A DNA stretch of 64,000 nucleotides. Origin: CAYQOX01 sp964419335. Its GTDB lineage: Bacteria > Hinthialibacterota > Hinthialibacteria > Hinthialibacterales > Hinthialibacteraceae. This document shows, piece by piece, positions 43,977 to 52,840 of this stretch. A model generated the notes under the pieces. That model was not told the DNA's origin, searched no databases, and worked only from the letters and a program-made list of their open reading frames with translations. The stretch is taken from contig CAYQOX010000001.1 of assembly GCA_964419335.1 (NCBI GenBank), positions 186,001 to 250,000 on the forward strand. Direction: 5' to 3'. How positions within the stretch are numbered: the stretch's first letter is position 1; each line of letters opens with the position of its first letter. The position numbers and the translations under genes were made by a program.

Positions 43977-45056
43977 ATGCCGTTTGATGGCACTTTTATC
44001 GATCGAGTTAAACTGCGCTTAAAAGCGGGTGATGGGGGAGATGGAATTGTTTCTTTCCGCCATGAAAAATATGTTCCGCTTGGCGGTCCCGATGGTGGAG
44101 ATGGCGGCGATGGAGGCTCCATTATTCTTAAAATTAACCCGGGGTTGAATACCTTGGATAAACTTCATTCCCAGCCTTACTATGCGGCGGAGAGTGGCCA
44201 GAAGGGCGGAAAGAATAACCGTACCGGAAGAAGTGGAGAAGATTTGTATTTGGATGTCCCCCCTGGAACGATTGTGAGAAACGCTGACACGAGAGAACTA
44301 CTCATCGATATGGAAAACACGGAAGGAGAAGCCGTCATTGCTCGGGGTGGTGTGGGAGGAAAAGGCAATACCCGATTCGCTACTTCAACCAATCAAACCC
44401 CGCGGAAGTGCACGCCTGGAACCCCAGGCGACGAGTTTAACGCTCTATTTGAATTAAAACTGGTTGCCCATGTTGGATTGATTGGTTTGCCCAATGCGGG
44501 AAAATCGACTTTGATTTCTAAGGTGACCAATGCCAGACCGCGCATTGCTCAGTATCCTTTTACGACATTGCATCCCATTTTGGGAACGATCCATATGCAG
44601 GATGGGACCCACCTTGTGATTGCAGATATCCCGGGCATCATCCAAGGAGCCCATGAAGGGGTTGGCTTGGGACTTGATTTTTTACGACATATCGAACGGA
44701 CAAAGATGTTGGTTTTTGTGGTTGAGATTTCTCCTCATGATCCTGCTTTACCCGCGCAAACCCTGTATGATTTACGATATGAAATCGAACAGTATGATCC
44801 CGAGATTTTGCAGCGTCCCTACCTAGTGGTATTAAATAAACTTGATTTGCTTGAGGATGAAGAGGAACGCCGTATCGTGAAGGATGGTTTTTTTGAACTC
44901 TGTGCAGAGATACCCCAAGAACAGGTTTGTTTTGTCTCTGCCTTGGAGAAAGACGGAGTGCAAGCCTTCCAAGAAACCATGCTCCACATTTATAGAGACC
45001 AGATACAGAAATCTTTACATAATGATGAAAGCAGCCATGAAAAAGACCACCTATGA
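43977..45056 (+). CDS. obg: Obg/CgtA ribosome-assembly GTPase
   Basis: A 359-residue protein. The Gly-rich Obg fold is at the N-terminus (LRLKAGDGGDGIVSFRHEKYVPLGGPDGG). The GTPase core has G1 GLPNAGKST, switch/G2 RPRIAQYPFTTLHPILGT, G3 DIPGIIQGAHEGVGLGLDFL and G4 NKLD. It binds the 50S precursor and (p)ppGpp. It overlaps proB, an arrangement seen in many bacteria. The C-terminal OCT domain of some Obg proteins is absent, as is common. Confidence 0.96.
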   Translation: MPFDGTFIDRVKLRLKAGDGGDGIVSFRHEKYVPLGGPDGGDGGDGGSIILKINPGLNTLDKLHSQPYYAAESGQKGGKNNRTGRSGEDLYLDVPPGTIVRNADTRELLIDMENTEGEAVIARGGVGGKGNTRFATSTNQTPRKCTPGTPGDEFNALFELKLVAHVGLIGLPNAGKSTLISKVTNARPRIAQYPFTTLHPILGTIHMQDGTHLVIADIPGIIQGAHEGVGLGLDFLRHIERTKMLVFVVEISPHDPALPAQTLYDLRYEIEQYDPEILQRPYLVVLNKLDLLEDEEERRIVKDGFFELCAEIPQEQVCFVSALEKDGVQAFQETMLHIYRDQIQKSLHNDESSHEKDHL

Positions 45057-46185
45057 ACCTGATTATATCCAACGTGTTCTTGGTGATGTGAAACGCATCG
45101 TTGTTAAAGTAGGAACCCGTGTCATTGACAATGAGAAAACCTCCTTTAACCGACCTGTGATTGAATCCTTGGTACACGATATCTGTGAGTTAAAAAGAAA
45201 TGGGACTGAAGTCTTGTTGGTTTCCTCGGGTGCGGTGGGGGCTGGGATGCGTGAGTTGAATGTTTCCCAACGGCCTCAATCCATTCACCTGCGGCAGGCT
45301 TATGCGGCTGTTGGGCAGAGTCGCCTGATGAATATGTATAGTGAAATCTTCAATCAATATGGTGTTAAAACTGCGCAAGTGTTATTAACGCGTGCGGATT
45401 TAGACCGACGGGCATCCTATTTGAACGCGAAGGAAGCCTTACGTCATTTGCTTACGATTGGGGTGGTGCCAATCATCAACGAAAACGATACCGTCTCGAT
45501 TGATGAATTGCGCTTTGGTGATAATGATAATCTCGCTTCTCTCGTGGCGGGCAAGATGGATGCAGGTTTGTTGATCTTACTGACCACCGTAGATGGTTTG
45601 TTCCGAAAGTTTGACAGGAAACGTAAGCAGGGGGAGTTGGTCGAAATAGTAGATGATCGCTTTGATGATTATTTGAAATGGGTCGATCAAAAAGTCGATT
45701 CCTTCTCTATGGGGGGAATGAGGTCGAAACTGGAAGCCGCACGTAACGCGGGTTCAAAAGGGGTCTTGTCGGTCATTGCCAATGGATTAAAGAATGGCAT
45801 TCTTTTGGATTTGTTTTCCGGCAAGGCTAAGGCTACATGGATGTTGCCGACCCGAAAACGTATGGCGGCCTGGAAATATTATTTGGCCTTCGCGAAGCAG
45901 CCTTGCGAAGGTTCTATCCGCGTGGATGAGGGCGCGGTCCAAGCCTTGAAAGAACGGGGAAAAAGTTTGTTGGCCTCTGGGGTGCAAGAAGTCCATGGGA
46001 GGTTTCAGGCCAAAGATTTGATTCGGATTGAGACCTTGGATGGAGAGGAATTCGCTCGAGGATTGGTTGATTATCATTCGCGTGATTTAAGGAAAATTCT
46101 GGGATGTAAAACCCAAGAAGTCGAGAAAATCCTACCCAATCGAAAAGGAACGGTAGTACATAGGAATAATCTAGTTTTACTTTGA
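45037..46185 (+). CDS. proB: Glutamate 5-kinase with PUA domain
   Basis: Start is uncertain among in-frame ATGs at 45022, 45025 and 45037, all inside the end of obg; none has a clean RBS. With 45037 the protein has 382 residues. The kinase domain has RIVVKVGTRVIDNE, VLLVSSGAVGAGM and PIINENDTVSIDELRFGDNDNLA. The C-terminal PUA domain covers EGSIRVDEGAVQALKERGKSLL to FARGLVDYHSRDLRKILG. It phosphorylates glutamate in the first step of proline synthesis. proA is not downstream; a terminator follows immediately. Confidence 0.93.
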   Translation: MKKTTYEPDYIQRVLGDVKRIVVKVGTRVIDNEKTSFNRPVIESLVHDICELKRNGTEVLLVSSGAVGAGMRELNVSQRPQSIHLRQAYAAVGQSRLMNMYSEIFNQYGVKTAQVLLTRADLDRRASYLNAKEALRHLLTIGVVPIINENDTVSIDELRFGDNDNLASLVAGKMDAGLLILLTTVDGLFRKFDRKRKQGELVEIVDDRFDDYLKWVDQKVDSFSMGGMRSKLEAARNAGSKGVLSVIANGLKNGILLDLFSGKAKATWMLPTRKRMAAWKYYLAFAKQPCEGSIRVDEGAVQALKERGKSLLASGVQEVHGRFQAKDLIRIETLDGEEFARGLVDYHSRDLRKILGCKTQEVEKILPNRKGTVVHRNNLVLL

Positions 46186-46213
46186 TTGATACATGAGACG
46201 GATAAATAGTAAA

Positions 46214-46252
46214 CGGGGTAGCTTTTTGGTGAGCTACCCCGCTTCTGTTTTA
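46214..46252 (+). terminator. Intrinsic terminator of obg-proB
   Basis: CGGGGTAGCT (46214-46223) pairs perfectly with AGCTACCCCG (46232-46241) over an 8-base loop, followed by CTTCTGTTTTATT. Convergent rpsA ends 26 bases further on, so it may act in both directions. Confidence 0.85.
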
Positions 46253-46277
46253 TTCCAGCGTTACGACCTTGTTATTC

Positions 46278-48344
46278 TTATTTCGGTTCTTCTTCGTCCG
46301 ATTGTTCTTCGGGCTTTTCTTCTTGGGTTTCCTCAGAGGCTTGTTCTGTTTCTGCTTCTACTGGTGTTTCTTCAACAGCGGGAACAGGGGGAATTTCTCC
46401 TTCTCCGGAATCTTGTTCTTGAGGTTTTTCTTCTTCCGGCACCGGTTCCTCTTGCTGAGTTTCTTCAGTCAAAGGCTCTGGTTGTTGTTCTTCTACGGTA
46501 GAAGAAGATTCTTCCTGTTGAGCGGGTTCTGGCTCTTGCGCAACCGGTTGTGGTTCTTGTTCTTGAGCCGAAGATTGTTGCATGAGCTGATTCATCTTAT
46601 CACCCAGCAGTTCGCCTAGAGTGGCGTTCCCGCCGGTGGTGTCGCTCATATATTTTTTTACTTCTTCTTGCTCTTGCTCTTTGATGTAATCTTTCAACGA
46701 AAGACTAATCTTTCGATTGGCCCGATCAAACTTAATAACCTTCATTGTTACCACGTCACCCACTTTAACGACATCTTCATGGCGTTGGCCTTTTTCGGTC
46801 GTCAGGGTGGAAGCGTGTGCCAAGCCTTCAATTCCTTCTTCGAGTTCCACAAAGGCACCGAATTCAGTCATACGAGTCACTTTGACTTCAACCAAGGAAC
46901 CTACTTTGTACTTGCGATAGGCTTTATCCCATGGATCAGGTTCCAATTGTTTAAGGCCGAGTGAAATTCGTTGCTGACTGGGGTCAATTTCCAATACCTT
47001 GGCTTTGATTACTTCACCTTTTTTGAGGATTTGTTTGGGATGATTAATTTTTTCCGCCCATGACAAGTCGGAAACGTGAATCATACCGTCCACCCCCTCC
47101 GGCAAACGTACAAAGGCGCCGAAATCGGTCATTCCAGTCACTTCACCTTCGATAAGGGTTCCCGGTGGGTAGTTGTTCCGTGCCAAAGTCCAAGGATCCA
47201 CTGTCGTTTGACGCAGACTAAGAGAGATGCGTTTGCGCTCTTCGTCAATGCTTAGTACTTTGACTTGGACTTCTTCGCCTTCCTTCAGCATCTCGCTAGG
47301 ATGATTGACCCGTTTGGTCCATGACATTTCGGAGATATGGATTAAACCTTCTACGCCTTCTTCCAGACCCACAAAGGCTCCATATTTCGTAATGCTGGTG
47401 ACCTTGCCGCCTATGATACTGCCGGGAGGATATTTTTCTTGGACTGTTAGCCATGGATCTGGTGTTTTTTGCTTAATGCCTAGTGAGATTCTCTCCCCAT
47501 CGATATTGAGAACCAGGACTTCGATTTCATCACCTACTCGCACCACTTCGCGTGGATGAGCCACATGTCCCCACGACATATCGTTGACGTGGAGAAGACC
47601 ATCAACACCACCAAGATCAATGAATGCGCCGAAATCCGTTAAATTTTTGACAACGCCTTTCATCCATTTCCCCACTTCAAGCGATTCCATCGTTTCTTGG
47701 CGAAGTTTTTCGCGTTTTTCTTCAATGACTTGCCGTTGGGAAAGGATCAAATCGCGCTTTTTGCGCATCTCCAAAATTTTCGCTTCAATAGTTTGTCCAA
47801 TGAGGGCTTTTTGATCTTCGGGACTGCGGGCACCCGGCCCCATTTGCGAGAAGGGGATAAAACCACGGAGACCGTCAACATCGACTTGAAAACCGCCGCG
47901 TAGGATCGATTTCACTACGCATTTTACCGGGGTGCCTTCTTTATGAGCTTTACGAATCATCTCCCGGGATTGGCGTTCTTTCGCTCGTTGTCGTGACAGG
48001 ATGGGCAATCCATCTTGTCCTTCCCGTTTAACTACCATTACGTCTACATTCATACCCACGAAGACGTTAGGATCTTTTCCATCTTCCAAAAATTCACGGA
48101 TCGGGATAACCCCCTCCGATTTAGAGCCGATATCTACGACAACATCATCGGTTGTAACTTTCAGAACTTTCCCGGTGATAATTTGGCCTGTTTCAATATC
48201 CGGCATATTGCCATCAATCAATGAGGCCATATCAATATCTTCTAATTCCGTAGTTTCCACACTCGTGGTGGTGTCAAACTCTTCAGACGTAGTATTCTCT
48301 TTTGCGGATTCAATGTCCGCTTGCGCTCGTTCATGATCCAACAT
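46278..48344 (-). CDS. rpsA: 30S ribosomal protein S1, six S1 domains plus acidic tail
   Basis: A 688-residue protein with six S1 (OB-fold) domains; domains 3-6 show the classic GAFVxLxxGVxGLxHxS form (LTDFGAFIDLGGVDGLLHVN, ITKYGAFVGLEEGVEGLIHI, MTDFGAFVRLPEGVDGMIHV, MTEFGAFVELEEGIEGLAHA). After about residue 575 a 110-residue Glu/Pro/Gln-rich tail (for example QEPEPAQQEESS) ends the protein. Bacterial S1 usually stops near 557. S1 unwinds and docks mRNA on the 30S subunit. A hairpin in the 5' leader may serve autoregulation. The tail has the composition of an intrinsically disordered region. Confidence 0.94.
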   Translation of the reverse strand: MLDHERAQADIESAKENTTSEEFDTTTSVETTELEDIDMASLIDGNMPDIETGQIITGKVLKVTTDDVVVDIGSKSEGVIPIREFLEDGKDPNVFVGMNVDVMVVKREGQDGLPILSRQRAKERQSREMIRKAHKEGTPVKCVVKSILRGGFQVDVDGLRGFIPFSQMGPGARSPEDQKALIGQTIEAKILEMRKKRDLILSQRQVIEEKREKLRQETMESLEVGKWMKGVVKNLTDFGAFIDLGGVDGLLHVNDMSWGHVAHPREVVRVGDEIEVLVLNIDGERISLGIKQKTPDPWLTVQEKYPPGSIIGGKVTSITKYGAFVGLEEGVEGLIHISEMSWTKRVNHPSEMLKEGEEVQVKVLSIDEERKRISLSLRQTTVDPWTLARNNYPPGTLIEGEVTGMTDFGAFVRLPEGVDGMIHVSDLSWAEKINHPKQILKKGEVIKAKVLEIDPSQQRISLGLKQLEPDPWDKAYRKYKVGSLVEVKVTRMTEFGAFVELEEGIEGLAHASTLTTEKGQRHEDVVKVGDVVTMKVIKFDRANRKISLSLKDYIKEQEQEEVKKYMSDTTGGNATLGELLGDKMNQLMQQSSAQEQEPQPVAQEPEPAQQEESSSTVEEQQPEPLTEETQQEEPVPEEEKPQEQDSGEGEIPPVPAVEETPVEAETEQASEETQEEKPEEQSDEEEPK

Positions 48345-48369
48345 CTAACCCAATTCCTCCAGTTTTCAT

Positions 48370-48400
48370 GTTGAGAAACAATAAATCCTAATTTCTCAAC
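48370..48400 (-). promoter_or_regulatory. Hairpin in the rpsA 5' leader
   Basis: GTTGAGAAA and TTTCTCAAC form a 9-bp stem with a 13-base loop 26 bases upstream of the rpsA start, just before the GGAGGA RBS on the minus strand. There is no U-tract behind it, so a leader structure is likelier than a terminator. Autoregulation by S1 is known in other bacteria but is only inferred here. Confidence 0.4.
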
Positions 48401-48542
48401 TTTGTCGGCTTTATTTTTTATCCCTGAATAAGTCTGTAATACAGACCATGGGATTTTACAAGTTTTTTTTGAGGTGTTAAGGCTCTCTCTTCAAGTTCTG
48501 TGAAAAAGTTAATATTTCTTTGTTTTTTATTTTATTTAGCGC

Positions 48543-48575
48543 CTCAAAAATGTTTCCTTTCGAAACATTTTTGAG
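48543..48575 (-). terminator. Hairpin overlapping the end of plsC
   Basis: CTCAAAAATGTTTC pairs with GAAACATTTTTGAG (14 bp) around a 5-base loop. The plsC stop codon lies inside the hairpin at 48544. No clear U-tract follows on the minus strand. It may terminate or stabilise the plsC message. Confidence 0.5.
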
Positions 48576-49215
48576 ACGATTTTTCTTGAGTCATACATTC
48601 CAGTCTATCTTTTAAATGGCTTATCGTAGAAAAAAGACTTTGAGTTAATTTTTTTACTTTTTCTTCCTGATTTTTTCCCCCAGAAACCTGGTCAGGATAG
48701 ATCGGTTCACCTACGATCATGGTTACTTTTTTGGGTCGTGGCAGTTTAGCGCCTCGGGGCAAGGCATCAAACGTACCGTGTAAATATAACGGCACGATAG
48801 GTGTTTGGGTGCGAATTGCAATCCATGCAATGCCGTCTTCGAAAGGTTGCATTTTTCCGTCATCGGTTCTTGTACCTTCGGGAAACATCCCCACTGCGTG
48901 ATTTTTTTTCAAAAGACGCATAACCGAAAATATCGCCTTGGTGTCTCCTTCTTTGCGTCGAACCGGATGTGTACCGATTTTTCGTATCCACCACCCGATA
49001 AGGGGAATCGAAAATAATTCCTGTTTGGCGAGATATTGTATTTCTCGGTTTATCCCTAAGGCGATCATGGGTGGATCTAAATAGCTGCTGTGATTGGCCG
49101 CAATCAGTACGGCTCCTTGTGCAGGTATATTTTCTTTGCCATAAACGCGCAACCGAAAATAGATCCTAGGTAACAGCCAAAGAAGATACCAAAAGCAACG
49201 GTAAAATAATCTCAT
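48544..49215 (-). CDS. plsC: 1-acyl-sn-glycerol-3-phosphate acyltransferase
   Basis: A 223-residue LPLAT-family enzyme. Motif 1 is AANHSSYLDP (HX4D catalytic), motif 3 is GMFPEGTRTDDG, and later PIVPLYLHGTFDALPRG is also conserved. One N-terminal membrane stretch (YRCFWYLLWLLPRIYF) anchors it. It makes phosphatidic acid for phospholipid synthesis. The final residues, FERKHF, fall in a hairpin. It is upstream of rpsA on the same strand with 200 bases between; cmk, often found in this position, is absent. Confidence 0.92.
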   Translation of the reverse strand: MRLFYRCFWYLLWLLPRIYFRLRVYGKENIPAQGAVLIAANHSSYLDPPMIALGINREIQYLAKQELFSIPLIGWWIRKIGTHPVRRKEGDTKAIFSVMRLLKKNHAVGMFPEGTRTDDGKMQPFEDGIAWIAIRTQTPIVPLYLHGTFDALPRGAKLPRPKKVTMIVGEPIYPDQVSGGKNQEEKVKKLTQSLFSTISHLKDRLECMTQEKSSQKCFERKHF

Positions 49216-49284
49216 GATACCTGTTTTTTCTCTTCTAAGACCTTAACACTACTTTGCTCAATTGAGAAGGTGGACGTTGCAATC

Positions 49285-51222
49285 CTAGTCATTGTTTTCC
49301 AAAGTAATTACAGTTTTTTTAAGTAAAAAGAAGGAAAGAAATAAGCATATTAAACATTGTAGTAAACCAAATATGTAAGGGGCTAAATAAATCGGTCGAG
49401 CCGAATGGGGATCGCTGGGGTCATAAGCGCTAGGAAAGTAGGTAAATACTTCGAAACTGTGCAATATTTTTTTGACCATCACCGAAAGGCTAGGCATGTT
49501 AATACTTCCTTCCGGAAAGACCACCGAAACACCTGTAAGTGGGCTAACGAAAGAAAGACCAAATAACCCCCAATCGGTATTATGTTCTATCCCTGCCTCA
49601 GGAAGAATAAACGGGGTGACCAATGTTAGAAAAATGATGATTCCTGAGATTATAAGCGCTTGATTGGTTGGGTGAAATCGTGCCGAGCAATATAAACTCC
49701 ATGAGGTATAAACAATAAGCGAACAAAATAAAACCAACGGATAACAGGAAATAGCCACAGTATCTACAAGTCCGGTGACAAGATCGACTTCCAATTGGAA
49801 GACCCAACCGCATATCATTTGCAAAAGCATGCCGGGGGTAAAAAGAGCCAGAGCGATGAGAAAACTGTATTGCAAGCTGGTATAAAACTTCGCTTTGACG
49901 ATTTGCTGAGTCGAGAGAAGAGAAGTGCGGAGTAGATCCAAGGTGCCACGCTCGCGCTCGGCACTAAAACTGGTGGCGGCTAATGGAAGCGTAAAGAAGG
50001 CAGCAGCCATGAAGGGAATCGAGAAAAAAAGCCATGATCCTTCGTAAGAAGAAAGCGGCAAAGAGAGAATGGAAATCATAAGCGAAATATAAAACAAGCG
50101 TAACAAGACCGACCATTTAGCAAACCATTGAACTCGCCGTTCAAGAACATAGCCGGGATTTCCTTCCGTCGTAGTCTTCTCAAAGGTGATGGTGGAAGTG
50201 CGTTCATACTGGGGTTCTTTTTTCTTCTCCTCTTTTTGCTCCTCTTCATGCGGTTTATGGCGAACCCGATCTCCCAGCGCGATAACCCGTACTCTCCATA
50301 CTGAAAGAGCGAGGAATAGAAAACAAACAAATAAAGAAAGAAATAGATGGAGCACTTGAAAAAAATTTAGGCGCAGGTTCGGCGGGGCTTGCTCGGAGAG
50401 TAGAATCAAGGGATTGGGAAAGGAAATCATATTTTTGCTGGAAGAAGAACCGGGCGATATAACGATCTCATTTTCCAGCATATAGTAGGGACTAAGGATC
50501 TGTAAGCCATGATTGTAAGAACTAATGCCTTCCCAACTCATTCGGTTTAGAAAATGCCAAATCGATCCATGAAAGGGGATCACAAAGCCATAAAGGATGA
50601 TCATAATCACCGCCAAAAGATAAACCTCATAAACTTTTGGACGCAGGGTGGAGCAAAATAGCCCAAGAGATCCATAGGTCAATGTGGCGGTCAGAAGAAT
50701 GAGGTAGGTACGTATGAGGTCCCCGGCCGATAATCCCCCACCAAGAAAGCAGAGCGCCAAAACCGGCACGGCTGCGGTAAAGAAGAGGATGACGTAGATA
50801 ACCGGAATGAAACCTTTGGCTAGAATAAAATGTGTGATCGAGACAGGCGAAGAAAGTATAAGAGGGAGGGTTTCCTTTTCTCGTTCTTCGGCAATTAAAG
50901 GCGCCATAAGAAAAGGGGTGACCAGCATGAGAAAAAGCAGGTGACCGCGGGATAGAGCAAAAAATAAACTTCGCGCACCTTTTGCGATGTCTTCTCCTGG
51001 ATTCCAGTGACTCGCGAAATAAGCCCAATTTTGGCTGACCACTATCACTAAGGCTGTGAGGAAGCAAAACAAGGCGATGAAGGCTTTTTTACTTCGCAAA
51101 AAGACTCTGATTTCGCGCCCTAATAAGGGAGAAGTAAGAATTTCTTTACTTATTCTATATGGAGGAAAACGGTTTATTCCGTGATGAATACTCACTTTGA
51201 TCTTCGGGTTAAGAGACCTCAA
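49285..51222 (-). CDS. Duplicated ABC-2 type permease, 645 aa
   Basis: A polytopic protein made of two ABC-2 permease halves. The first half has LGREIRVFLRSKKAFIALFC, then PLIAEEREKETLPLILSSPVSIT, the typical ABC-2 cytoplasmic EREKGT-type helix. After a charged linker (HEEEQKEEKKKEPQYER) the second half has FFTLPLAATSFSAERERGTLDLLRTSLL, a repeat of the same motif. About 12 helices in all. It should need an ATPase partner, but none is adjacent. The start is ATG 51222. The substrate is unknown; gliding-type or lipid export are possible. Confidence 0.8.
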   Translation of the reverse strand: MRSLNPKIKVSIHHGINRFPPYRISKEILTSPLLGREIRVFLRSKKAFIALFCFLTALVIVVSQNWAYFASHWNPGEDIAKGARSLFFALSRGHLLFLMLVTPFLMAPLIAEEREKETLPLILSSPVSITHFILAKGFIPVIYVILFFTAAVPVLALCFLGGGLSAGDLIRTYLILLTATLTYGSLGLFCSTLRPKVYEVYLLAVIMIILYGFVIPFHGSIWHFLNRMSWEGISSYNHGLQILSPYYMLENEIVISPGSSSSKNMISFPNPLILLSEQAPPNLRLNFFQVLHLFLSLFVCFLFLALSVWRVRVIALGDRVRHKPHEEEQKEEKKKEPQYERTSTITFEKTTTEGNPGYVLERRVQWFAKWSVLLRLFYISLMISILSLPLSSYEGSWLFFSIPFMAAAFFTLPLAATSFSAERERGTLDLLRTSLLSTQQIVKAKFYTSLQYSFLIALALFTPGMLLQMICGWVFQLEVDLVTGLVDTVAISCYPLVLFCSLIVYTSWSLYCSARFHPTNQALIISGIIIFLTLVTPFILPEAGIEHNTDWGLFGLSFVSPLTGVSVVFPEGSINMPSLSVMVKKILHSFEVFTYFPSAYDPSDPHSARPIYLAPYIFGLLQCLICLFLSFFLLKKTVITLENND

Positions 51223-51314
51223 AAAAATTAATTAGATTGTATAGCTATGGGTTTGTCTGTATACAACTGGAATTTAATGGCTTGATCAAGATGTGACGAT
51301 ATTATAGAGGGTCT

Positions 51315-51758
51315 CTATTCTTTCTTCGTGAGTTCCTTCCAGTTTTCGTATAATTTCATTAGTTCCACCTTGGTTTCACTCATCTTTTCTACATCGTCTT
51401 CCTCTTCTAATTTTTCCAGCATCGCCTCAATCCGTTGAGCCAGTTGTTGATCTTCTGGATGAGTAAGTTCTTCCGTTGATGAAGCGATTTCATCCTCACT
51501 CGCCATTTCCTCGGAGGATTCTTCTTCCTGTTGTCGAATTTGAGTAATTCGATCGTTTAAATCATCCATAAGAGAGTTCATGTCGTCCGACAAGGTAGGG
51601 AAACGTTCAGCGATTTTGTCTTGCAGGGTTTCTATTTGATTATGAATTTTGCCCGCAATTGTATCGTCGTCGTTTTCGCTTATAGGGCTATTTAGATAGG
51701 CAAGCACAAGTAAGACGATGATCGTGAGTAATATTAGAAGACGAATTTTCTTAATCAT
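51315..51758 (-). CDS. Membrane-anchored coiled-coil protein
   Basis: Start at 51758 (MIKKIRLLIL) because GAGGAGAGG lies about 10 bases upstream; a longer frame to 51788 overlaps hypE. A 147-residue protein with an N-terminal anchor (LLILLTIIVLLVLAYLNSP) and a highly acidic helical rest (DKIAERFPTLSDDMNSLMDD, RQQEEESSEEMASEDEIASS, AMLEKLEEEDDVEKMSETKVE). No known domain. It follows hypE by 23 bases, so it may be transcribed with the hyp genes. Confidence 0.6.
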   Translation of the reverse strand: MIKKIRLLILLTIIVLLVLAYLNSPISENDDDTIAGKIHNQIETLQDKIAERFPTLSDDMNSLMDDLNDRITQIRQQEEESSEEMASEDEIASSTEELTHPEDQQLAQRIEAMLEKLEEEDDVEKMSETKVELMKLYENWKELTKKE

Positions 51759-51781
51759 CAGGCGAATACCTCTCCTCTGGA

Positions 51782-52837
51782 TCAGCATATACGCGGCAAT
51801 TGCTCCCCGCTGAGCATGTCAATAATACGTGAGGCTCCAATCAGACTTTTCATAGTGACCCTGGCAGGCCCTTGGGCTTGTACATGACCAATGAGAGCAC
51901 TTTGTTGCCCCATTTCCTGCGCGCGCATAATCGCCAAGGCTCGTTCGGCGTCCTTCTCTGCGACAAAGGCGGCGAAACGTCCTTCATTGGCTACATAGAT
52001 CGGATCGAATCCCAACATTTCACATGCACCGCGAACATCGTCACGCACGGGAATCGAGCGTTCCTCGATCTGAATGGAGTATTGTGAAGCCTGCGTGATT
52101 TCGTTCAAGGCGGAGGCTAAGCCTCCCCGGGTTAAATCGCGCATACAGTGGATTTCTATGCCATCCTCAAGCAATTTCAAGACGAGATCGGCTACCGGGG
52201 CAGAATCGCTTTCAATCTCACTATCAAATTGTAAACCTTCGCGTACCGCCATAATGGCAATGCCATGACGGCCAAGATCACCGTTAATAAGAATCGCGTC
52301 ACCCTCCTGGATTTGATGAGGATGAATGGGTTGCTCATATTCTATAATACCAATGCCGGCGGTATTGATAAACATGCCGTCTCCCTTGCCCCGATCGACA
52401 ACTTTGGTATCCCCGGTAATGATGGATACGCCGCATTGGTCAGCGGCTTGTTTCATGGATTGAATCACGCGATGAAGAGTTTCCATAGGAAGCCCTTCTT
52501 CGAGGATAAACGCAGCACTTAAATAGAGCGGTTTCGCACCCGCCATGGCGAGATCGTTGACTGTGCCATGGACGGCCAAAGAACCGATGTCACCCCCAGG
52601 AAAGAAAAGCGGTTGGACGACATAAGAATCAGTGGTAAAAGCAAGGCGTGGCGTAGTGTTTTCAATAATGGACGAATCATGACTCTGCTGAAGGGAATGT
52701 TCAGATAATCCCGGGAGGATCAAAGAATCGATGAGTTGGTTCATCAATTTCCCCCCGCCGCCATGGGCAAGCATGACATGGGGGTATTGTTGAATGGGCA
52801 AGGGACAAGAGAGGGTGAATTCTTTGTTGTCGGACAT
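51782..52837 (-). CDS. hypE: Hydrogenase maturation protein HypE
   Basis: A 351-residue PurM/AIRS-family protein. The N-terminal AHGGGGKLMNQLIDSL and the ATP region (DTKVVDRGKGDGMFINTAGIG, NGDLGRHGIAIMA, MRDLTRGGLASALNEI) fit HypE, and the C-terminus is the essential PRIC with the cyanide-carrying Cys. It dehydrates HypF-made carbamoyl-thiocarbamate to a thiocyanate, source of the CN ligands of NiFe hydrogenase. Three bases separate it from hypD. Confidence 0.96.
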   Translation of the reverse strand: MSDNKEFTLSCPLPIQQYPHVMLAHGGGGKLMNQLIDSLILPGLSEHSLQQSHDSSIIENTTPRLAFTTDSYVVQPLFFPGGDIGSLAVHGTVNDLAMAGAKPLYLSAAFILEEGLPMETLHRVIQSMKQAADQCGVSIITGDTKVVDRGKGDGMFINTAGIGIIEYEQPIHPHQIQEGDAILINGDLGRHGIAIMAVREGLQFDSEIESDSAPVADLVLKLLEDGIEIHCMRDLTRGGLASALNEITQASQYSIQIEERSIPVRDDVRGACEMLGFDPIYVANEGRFAAFVAEKDAERALAIMRAQEMGQQSALIGHVQAQGPARVTMKSLIGASRIIDMLSGEQLPRIC

Positions 52838-52840
52838 GGT

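Noticed and set aside
46269..46619. Phe/Leu-rich plus-strand ORF as a membrane protein
   Set aside because: It is the complement of the Glu-rich tail of ribosomal protein S1 (GAA read as TTC), so a shadow.
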